Source: Candidatus Babelota bacterium
Lineage (GTDB): Bacteria > JAGOBX01
Reading direction: 5' to 3'
Length of the DNA stretch: 5,386 bases
Assembly (NCBI GenBank): GCA_017999075.1
Contig: JAGOBX010000280.1
Coordinates: 1 to 5,386 of the forward strand
Shown here one piece after another: positions 1 through 5,386 of this stretch; position 1 is the first letter of the stretch; the number at the start of each line of letters is the position of its first letter. Under the pieces are notes generated by a model. The model saw nothing but the letters and a program-made list of their open reading frames with translations, did not search any database and was not told where the DNA came from. The position numbers and the translations under genes were made by a program.

Positions 1-1425
1 ATATGTTCTCTGATAAAAAAGTTCTATTCATCTATACCTATTTTAGGTATATGTTTAGGCCATCAGGCTATAGGATATGCGCTTGGAGGAAAAATTAGCG
101 GAGCAAAAAAAATAATGCATGGAAAAATATCAAAAATTTTTCATAATAAAACAGGTATTTTTTCCAACATAAACAACCCGTTTAATGCGGTTAGATACCA
201 TTCTCTTGTTATTGACAGCGATTGCCTGCCAGAAGAACTTGAAATTACTGCTCATACCGAAGACGGAACAATTATGGGAGTTCAACACAAAAAATTCCCA
301 TTTTTACAAGGAATTCAATTTCACCCTGAATCAATTTTAACTGAAGAAGGAAAAAAACTATTACTTAATTTTTTTAACTCTTTTGAAAACAGTTCTTCCA
401 AAAAAAACGGAGATTTAAAAGAATACATAAAAAAAGTTGTTGATGATATAAATTTGAACCAAGAAGAATCTGTAAATGCTATGAGAATAATAATGAACGG
501 AAATGCCACACCTTCACAAATAGCTGCATTTATGACTGCATTAAGATTAAAAGGAGAAACAATCGATGAAATCACCGGATTTGCGAGGGTTATGCGTGAA
601 AAATCAACTAAAATTAAAGTAACTTCAACTAATCTTGTTGATACTTGCGGAACAGGCGGTGATATGAGCAATACTTTTAATATATCAACATGTTCTGCAT
701 TTGTTGCCGCAGGAGCAGGAGTTAAAATATCAAAACACGGAAACAGATCAGTTAGCAGTCATTGCGGAAGTGCTGATATACTTTCAGCGCTGGGAGTTAA
801 TATTGACCTTACACCTGAACAGACAGGTAAATGCATAGATTCTGTAGGTATAGGTTTTTTATTTGCTCCAAAACTTCACGGTGCAATGAAATACGCTATG
901 ACTCCAAGAAAAGAAATGGGAATCAGGACAGTGTTCAACATTTTAGGACCTTTATGCAATCCTTCATTCGCTGAACATCAGGTGCTTGGAGTTTATGACG
1001 AATCTCTGACCGAAATATTAGCTAATGTTTTAAAAAATTTAGGAGTCAAATCTGCCTTTGTTGTTCACGGTTGCGATGGACTTGACGAAGTAACTCTTAC
1101 GGATTATTCAAAAATATCAGAACTTAAAAATGGAATTGTCAAAACTTACAAATTCAATCCTGTAGAATATGGTTTTCATTTATGCGCTCCCGAAGATCTT
1201 AAAAGCGGTTCTATCGAAAATAATGTGGATATATTCAAATCAATTCTTGATGGAAAAAAATCTCCAAAAACCGATATTGTATTAATAAACGCAGCATTTG
1301 CCATTCTAATGGGTAAAGAAGGCATTAATAATTTTAAAGATGCAGTTGAGCTTGCAAAAGATTCTATTTTTTCCGGCAAAGCAAAAAAGAAATTAAATGA
1401 ACTTATAGAATTTACAAATAAATAA
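1..1425 (+). CDS. trpGD: Bifunctional anthranilate synthase glutamine amidotransferase / anthranilate phosphoribosyltransferase (TrpGD fusion), 5'-partial
   Basis: The frame is open from base 1, so the gene starts before the window; 474 residues are visible and the ATG at 115 lies inside the TrpG domain. TrpG part (visible residues 1 to about 125): nucleophile elbow GICLGHQ with Cys18 (bases 52-54), and QFHPES supplying His108 and Glu110 of the class I amidotransferase triad. Roughly the first 65 residues are missing by comparison with TrpG proteins. A short Ser/Lys/Asn-rich linker (about 125-138) leads to a complete TrpD domain: an N-terminal helical part, the PRPP loop DTCGTGGD (214-221), KHGNR (245-249), FNILGP (312-317) and the metal-binding DGLDE (359-363). 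TrpG supplies ammonia from glutamine to TrpE for anthranilate synthesis; TrpD transfers phosphoribose from PRPP to anthranilate. Both are cytoplasmic. The same fusion order is known in enteric bacteria and some others. trpE is expected upstream; trpC/F/B/A do not follow. The residue after GTGGD is Met, where Gly or Ser is usual. Confidence 0.5.
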   Translation: MCSLIKKFYSSIPILGICLGHQAIGYALGGKISGAKKIMHGKISKIFHNKTGIFSNINNPFNAVRYHSLVIDSDCLPEELEITAHTEDGTIMGVQHKKFPFLQGIQFHPESILTEEGKKLLLNFFNSFENSSSKKNGDLKEYIKKVVDDINLNQEESVNAMRIIMNGNATPSQIAAFMTALRLKGETIDEITGFARVMREKSTKIKVTSTNLVDTCGTGGDMSNTFNISTCSAFVAAGAGVKISKHGNRSVSSHCGSADILSALGVNIDLTPEQTGKCIDSVGIGFLFAPKLHGAMKYAMTPRKEMGIRTVFNILGPLCNPSFAEHQVLGVYDESLTEILANVLKNLGVKSAFVVHGCDGLDEVTLTDYSKISELKNGIVKTYKFNPVEYGFHLCAPEDLKSGSIENNVDIFKSILDGKKSPKTDIVLINAAFAILMGKEGINNFKDAVELAKDSIFSGKAKKKLNELIEFTNK

Positions 1426-1446
1426 ATTTTCAAAACAACAACTGTT

Positions 1447-3333
1447 ATGCTTAAAAATATTTTTGAAAATAAAATTATTTCATGTTTATTGCTCGTATGC
1501 ATTTCTTTCACTGTTTTTTCCCCGTCTTTGCAGTCAGGGTTTATCAATCTTGATGACAAAAATTATCTTATTAATAATGATTATGTAAAAAAACTATCCT
1601 TCACAAACATAAAAAAAATTTTCACTACATACCACGAAGGCGCTTATAAACCTCTGGTTTTTTTTACATTTTCTATAGAGCGGCATTTTTTCGGATTAAC
1701 ACCTTTTGTTTACAGAATCAACAATTTAATCATTCATATAATAAATATTATTCTTGTATTCATGCTTTTCAGACTTCAGATAAAGGATGATATAATTTCA
1801 CCTTTTTTCATAGCTTTGCTGTTCGGTATTCATCCGATAAAAACAGAATCTGTCATATGGATTACCGAACGTAAAGATATGCTCTTCGGAATTTTTTTTT
1901 TAAGCGCTTCGATAAGTTATATTAAATTTTCAATAAACAAATCAACCGCTAATTATATTTTATCAATTTTATTTCTTACAATTTCTCTTCTTGCTAAACC
2001 GCAGGCAATAACTTTCCCATTCATTCTTATTTTATATGATTATTTAACTGAACAAATTTTATTGAAAAACATAATCAATAAAATTCCTTTTATAATTATA
2101 TGTCTGATTTTCATTATATTCAACATTTTTCAAAATAATTCTGTAAATTCTCAGTTTATCTTTAATTCCTTTTCTGATTCAATATTTATAGGAGTTTTCA
2201 ATATATTGTTCTATATTTCAAAATTAATTTTTCCTTATAAAATTTCTTTTATATATCCTGAACCAAAACTTTTATTTTCCCAATTTTCATTTTATGACAA
2301 TCTTCATTTTTATTCTGTTCTACTATCCTTTACATTTATAATATTTTATTTAACAAAAAAAAACAAAACGCGGATAATAATCGCAGGTTTATGTTTTTTT
2401 ATAATATCAATATTCCCTACTCTTCATATTATAACAATAGGGAAAGTAGCTACTGCAAACAGATATAATTATATACCTTCCATAGGAATTTTTTTTATAT
2501 TGATATATTTTATAAAAACAGTAATTTCCGAACAAAAGTTACATAAAAATATAAAAAACTATATTTTATTATTCATAGTAATAATCATATCATTTTATGC
2601 GGCAAGTACATATTTTCTTAATTTAAATTGGAATAACAGTGATTCTATTTTTACAGACGCTATTCAAAAATACAAAAAAAATCCTTTTGCTTTTTTATGC
2701 AGAGCCGGAAATTATTATGATTTAAAAAAATACGATAACGCATTATCAGATTGTATTAAAACATTAAAAATGTCTCCTGAAGACTATGATGCTTTACGGC
2801 TTCGAGGAAAAATTTACATTTCATTAAATAATTTTGATAAGGCTTTTGACGATCTGTCTGAAGTTATAAAAAAATACTATGATCCCGACATATATAATTC
2901 AATGGGAATAATATATTATTCCACTGCCAATTATGATACCGCTGCACAACTATATTCAGTTGCAATTTCATTAGAGCCAAATAATTCAAAATTCATTTAT
3001 AACCGCGCTCTATCTTATTTTAATATGAAAAAGTTTAATGATGCAGAACTTGATTTCAAAAAAATTCTTAAAATAAATGATTCTTTTTTCATATCCTATT
3101 ATTATCTCGGATTAATTAAATTTTTAACTAAAAATTATCTTGAAGCGGAGTTGTTTTTTACACAGTCATTAAATTTAAACTCAAATATTATATTAAGTTA
3201 TTACTACAGGGCTTTATGTAATTACAATTTAAACCAATACGAAAAAGCTAAATCCGATTCAGATTATTTGTTATCTAAATATCCGAAAAATACTGAATTT
3301 ATAAAGTTAAAAAAAATTGTCTATGGCAAATAA
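1447..3333 (+). CDS. TMTC-like multi-membrane protein with C-terminal TPR repeats (probable GT-C glycosyltransferase family)
   Basis: The 628-residue protein has two halves. Residues 1-395 are very hydrophobic, with about ten membrane segments (roughly 9-29, 88-110, 117-130, 146-160, 168-198, 210-229, 246-262, 288-302, 310-328, 343-360, 371-390). Early acidic motif FINLDD (Asp36, Asp37), then HPIKTESVIWITERKD (129-144), LAKPQA (182-187) and a late NRYNYIPSIG (338-347) match bacterial relatives of eukaryotic TMTC O-mannosyltransferases. In GT-C enzymes the first-loop acidic residue is catalytic and a polyprenyl-phosphate sugar is the usual donor. Residues 413-615 form six TPRs beginning near 413, 447, 480, 514, 548 and 582, with Gly/Ala at position 8 and Ala at position 20 in each; the third repeat starts one residue early. 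By analogy the TPRs face the periplasm and bind substrate. Donor and acceptor cannot be read from the sequence. The ATG at 1447 lies 21 bases after trpGD and has no clear Shine-Dalgarno. Family call firm, enzymatic activity inferred. Confidence 0.5.
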   Translation: MLKNIFENKIISCLLLVCISFTVFSPSLQSGFINLDDKNYLINNDYVKKLSFTNIKKIFTTYHEGAYKPLVFFTFSIERHFFGLTPFVYRINNLIIHIINIILVFMLFRLQIKDDIISPFFIALLFGIHPIKTESVIWITERKDMLFGIFFLSASISYIKFSINKSTANYILSILFLTISLLAKPQAITFPFILILYDYLTEQILLKNIINKIPFIIICLIFIIFNIFQNNSVNSQFIFNSFSDSIFIGVFNILFYISKLIFPYKISFIYPEPKLLFSQFSFYDNLHFYSVLLSFTFIIFYLTKKNKTRIIIAGLCFFIISIFPTLHIITIGKVATANRYNYIPSIGIFFILIYFIKTVISEQKLHKNIKNYILLFIVIIISFYAASTYFLNLNWNNSDSIFTDAIQKYKKNPFAFLCRAGNYYDLKKYDNALSDCIKTLKMSPEDYDALRLRGKIYISLNNFDKAFDDLSEVIKKYYDPDIYNSMGIIYYSTANYDTAAQLYSVAISLEPNNSKFIYNRALSYFNMKKFNDAELDFKKILKINDSFFISYYYLGLIKFLTKNYLEAELFFTQSLNLNSNIILSYYYRALCNYNLNQYEKAKSDSDYLLSKYPKNTEFIKLKKIVYGK

Positions 3334-4108
3334 ATTTTTTTTTGACCCTCTTATAAACAAATTGTCTGCGGCCATTTCAGATTTTTTATATCCTCAATTT
3401 TGTTTAAACTGCAATATTATTCTGAATTCTGATACAGAAATTATTTTCTGTAAGGGATGTTCCGAAAGTGTTTTAATACCGCCTTCATACAAATCAGTAT
3501 GCAATAAATGCGGAAAAATAATGTCATCAGATTTAAGCGTTCCTCCTGAAATTTTATTATGTTCAGATTGTTCTGAATCTAAAATTTTTTTTGAACAGGC
3601 GCGCCATATATACAATTATAACGGCATAATAGAAACATTGATAAAACGTTTCAAATACTACCGGGAAACAGATGCTTCATATGTATTCAGCAATCAAATA
3701 TTCAAATATCTAAAAACAGCGGATTACAATGTTAAAATATTCGATTTTATAGTAAACGTTCCTATGACCGACTTAAAAATAAAACAACGCGGCGTAGATC
3801 ATATAGACATACTATGCAGCAACATTGCTGAAAAAAGTAAAATCCCATATGCTAAAAACGTTTTGATTAAAATAAAAGATACGAAACAACAGGCTGGTTT
3901 ATCAAGAAATGACAGAATAACAAATTTAAAAAAATCTTTTAAATTCAATACTACCGATTATTCCTCAGAACTTTTCTTTGAAAAAAATATTTTAGTTATA
4001 GATGATGTTTTCTCTACAGGTACTACAGTTAACGAATGTTGTAAAATTTTTAAAAAAAAATGTAAATCAGCAAAACTTTACGTATTAACTATTGCCAGAG
4101 GCATGTAA
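3323..4108 (+). CDS. comF: ComF family protein: double zinc-ribbon phosphoribosyltransferase
   Basis: The 261-residue protein has the full ComFC/GntX layout. The N-terminal part carries four CxxC pairs: Cys27/Cys30 with Cys43/Cys46, and Cys60/Cys63 with Cys80/Cys83, which suggests two zinc-binding ribbons. The C-terminal type I phosphoribosyltransferase domain has RGVDHIDIL (156-164, the family's RGFNQ-like motif), QAGLSRNDRITN (190-201) and the PRPP loop VIDDVFSTGTT (225-235) with Asp227 and Asp228. In naturally competent bacteria ComF homologues act in the cytoplasm on incoming single-stranded DNA; many non-competent species also carry the gene and its substrate is not settled. I chose ATG 3323; an in-frame TTG at 3317 would add two residues. 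The start overlaps the stop of the TPR gene by 11 bases, so translational coupling is likely. Nine T's sit at codons 5-7 (3335-3343) and nine A's near the end (4052-4060). Length is typical of the family. No other competence gene is visible. Confidence 0.5.
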   Translation: MANKFFFDPLINKLSAAISDFLYPQFCLNCNIILNSDTEIIFCKGCSESVLIPPSYKSVCNKCGKIMSSDLSVPPEILLCSDCSESKIFFEQARHIYNYNGIIETLIKRFKYYRETDASYVFSNQIFKYLKTADYNVKIFDFIVNVPMTDLKIKQRGVDHIDILCSNIAEKSKIPYAKNVLIKIKDTKQQAGLSRNDRITNLKKSFKFNTTDYSSELFFEKNILVIDDVFSTGTTVNECCKIFKKKCKSAKLYVLTIARGM

Positions 4109-4162
4109 CTATAAGCAATATTAATAAAGTTAGAATAACAACATTTAGTTAAGAACATTAAG

Positions 4163-5290
4163 CTATAATATTATTTCTTTTCTTACAGGTAAAGTGAAAT
4201 AAAATGTGCTTCCTTCATTTTTTTCTGATTCAACCCGTATGATTCCATTATTTTTAGTTATAAATTCTTTACATAAAATTAATCCCAGTCCTGCTCCTCT
4301 TTCGTCATTTGTTCCTTTAGTTGAAAAATTGGTATCAACTGAAAAAAGCTTATCGATATTTTCTTTGCTTATTCCTATTCCATTATCAGAAACAAAAATT
4401 TCAGCATATTTGTGATATAATTTGCCCCCTATATTTATTTTTCCGTTCATTCTTGAAAACTTAATTGAGTTCAAAAGCAAGTTATAAATAACACTGTTCA
4501 TCATATTTCTGTCCGCATAAACAATAAGATCTTCTGCAATTGAACATTCTACAGTCAATTTTTTCAATTCGATATTTTGCTTTAATATTTTAATATTATC
4601 GTCGGCAATCTCTTTTATGGGAAAACTTTCAGTAATGCACTCAAATTTATCCATATTTATTTTCGACCAAGCCAATAAATTTTCAAGAATATTATAAACA
4701 TTTTTTGTAGTATCATATATAATGCTGCATTTTTCAGAAACAATTTTTTTATCAAGAACATCAATATTTTTATCTAATAATTCTGCATATCCCATTATAG
4801 TTAAAAACATATTCCTTAAATCATGAGATATAATAGACAAAAACTTATCTTTCCCAATATTATTTTTTTTTAATTCCGATTCTGATTCCATCAGTTTAAC
4901 GTTTAAGCCATTTAATTGTTGATTTTGACGGCTTATGTTATCAAAAGCTTTATACAATTCTGTTATTTTAAAATTATTTTTTCTGTTCAATAAAAATATG
5001 TAAAAAAGAAGCAAACTTATCAGAAAGAGCGGTACAAAAAAAAGGATTCCTTTTAAAACCCATTCAGATAAATGCAGTGTATTCTTCTGATCGAATATAT
5101 CTTTTCGTTGAGGAAAAATCATCAGATTTTTATTACACTCGTGGTTTTCTATTTGATAATTCTCATTCAATACTGATTTATCAAAACTGCAGATGTTTTT
5201 TTCCGGATGGCGGTTTTTAAATAATTTATCATTATCTGAATATATAGGTTTCAAATTCAATAACAAAAATATAAAAACCAGATAAAACAA
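4163..5290 (-). CDS. Membrane-bound sensor histidine kinase (HisKA + HATPase_c), N-terminus uncertain
   Basis: Counted from the TTG at 5290 the protein has 375 residues. A hydrophobic stretch (1-18, ending near IYS) looks like a signal peptide or first membrane segment. A small extracytoplasmic region (about 19-77) contains Cys34 and Cys52 and no domain I recognise. One membrane segment (80-101) and a polar, probably coiled-coil linker (about 108-147) lead to the HisKA H-box ISHDLRN, with phospho-acceptor His156 (bases 4823-4825), followed by ENLLAWSK (202-209). The ATPase domain has the N-box NLLLNS (Asn270, Asn274), G1 DNGIGI (302-307), NFSTKGT (321-327) and G2 GAGLGL (332-337), all intact. 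It should autophosphorylate and pass phosphate to an unidentified response regulator; none lies on its downstream side, where it converges on comF. The H-box has Met161 where Pro is usual. No stop interrupts the frame between 5291 and 5386, so the gene may start beyond the window. Kinase call firm, signal unknown. Confidence 0.5.
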   Translation of the reverse strand: MFYLVFIFLLLNLKPIYSDNDKLFKNRHPEKNICSFDKSVLNENYQIENHECNKNLMIFPQRKDIFDQKNTLHLSEWVLKGILFFVPLFLISLLLFYIFLLNRKNNFKITELYKAFDNISRQNQQLNGLNVKLMESESELKKNNIGKDKFLSIISHDLRNMFLTIMGYAELLDKNIDVLDKKIVSEKCSIIYDTTKNVYNILENLLAWSKINMDKFECITESFPIKEIADDNIKILKQNIELKKLTVECSIAEDLIVYADRNMMNSVIYNLLLNSIKFSRMNGKINIGGKLYHKYAEIFVSDNGIGISKENIDKLFSVDTNFSTKGTNDERGAGLGLILCKEFITKNNGIIRVESEKNEGSTFYFTLPVRKEIIL

Positions 5291-5298
5291 CAGAACAA

Positions 5299-5314
5299 AG
5301 TGATTAATGTCACA
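5299..5314. promoter_or_regulatory. CRP/FNR-superfamily-like palindrome upstream of the kinase
   Basis: The + strand reads AGTGA-TTAATG-TCACA. This is a perfect GTGA-N6-TCAC inverted repeat, one base off the TGTGA-N6-TCACA recognition core of CRP-type regulators. It ends 8 bases before the TTG start candidate of the kinase. Upstream of it on the - strand a weak promoter-like pair, CTTACA (5351-5356) and TATTAA (5326-5331) with an 18-base spacer, would put the palindrome at or just past the transcription start. The promoter is weak evidence in such A+T-rich DNA. If the kinase really starts beyond the window, the palindrome lies in coding sequence and may be chance. Confidence 0.5.
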
Positions 5315-5386
5315 GTTATTTTTTATTAATATTTTTTTTATCGGATTGCTGTAAGTGGTTATTATTTTTTCTAAACAAAATAATAT

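Noticed and set aside
115-117. ATG at 115 as the start of a separate trpD-type gene.
   Set aside because: The frame is open upstream and encodes the GICLGHQ amidotransferase motif in continuous alignment with TrpG; this ATG is internal.
321-671. Open frame of 116 codons on the - strand.
   Set aside because: It lies fully antisense to well-conserved trpGD codons and its product resembles no family I know.
1176-1559. Open frame of 127 codons on the - strand spanning the trpGD / TPR gene junction.
   Set aside because: Antisense to two confident genes, low-complexity product, no motif.
3394-3615. Open frame of 73 codons on the - strand.
   Set aside because: Antisense to the zinc-ribbon part of comF; no recognisable product.
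4109-4172. Possible bidirectional terminator between comF and the kinase: AATATTA (4117-4123) with TAATATT (4166-4172), and a small GTTA-GAA-TAAC hairpin (4129-4139).
   Set aside because: The stems are short and almost all A/T, the wide loop makes the first unlikely, and there is no G+C-rich stem followed by a T run.
4206-4415. Open frame of 69 codons on the + strand.
   Set aside because: Antisense to the conserved ATPase domain of the kinase; no motif.
1-5386. The window length equals that of the phage phiX174 genome (5386 bases).
   Set aside because: The content is bacterial chromosomal (trpGD, comF, histidine kinase) and very A+T-rich; no phage gene is present. Coincidence.

Overview
This is a low-GC (A+T-rich by eye) bacterial chromosomal segment, fully protein-coding apart from short gaps. 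It holds four genes: three close-packed on the + strand (a 5'-truncated trpGD fusion, a TPR-containing multi-membrane protein, a comF-type phosphoribosyltransferase) and one convergent histidine kinase on the - strand. I see no RNA gene, mobile element, CRISPR array or phage signal.

The organism is probably a free-living or host-associated Gram-negative bacterium. It makes tryptophan, its kinase has a predicted signal peptide plus one membrane anchor, and its membrane protein is of the bacterial TMTC-like type common in deep-branching Gram-negative phyla. The starts show no clear Shine-Dalgarno sequences. I cannot name the lineage; an Elusimicrobiota-like or deltaproteobacterial-like low-GC genome would fit, but this is a guess.

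Layout. Bases 1-1425: end of the TrpG glutamine amidotransferase domain fused to a complete TrpD anthranilate phosphoribosyltransferase domain; the gene begins before the window. Bases 1447-3333, after a 21-base gap: a 628-residue protein with about ten membrane segments and six TPRs. Bases 3323-4108, overlapping that gene's end by 11 bases: a ComF-family protein with two N-terminal zinc-ribbon-like CxxC pairs-of-pairs and a PRPP-binding loop. Bases 4109-4162: a short convergent gap. Bases 5290-4163 (- strand): a membrane histidine kinase whose frame stays open to the right edge, so its true start is uncertain. A CRP-like palindrome lies just upstream of the TTG start candidate.

The three + strand genes are probably one transcript, judging by spacing and overlap. 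Their functions (tryptophan synthesis, probable envelope glycan or protein glycosylation, DNA uptake or recombination-related PRTase) do not form an obvious pathway. The kinase has no response regulator on its downstream side. No clear previously undescribed system is visible; the most useful leads are the palindrome upstream of the kinase, the unresolved kinase start and the TMTC-like protein.
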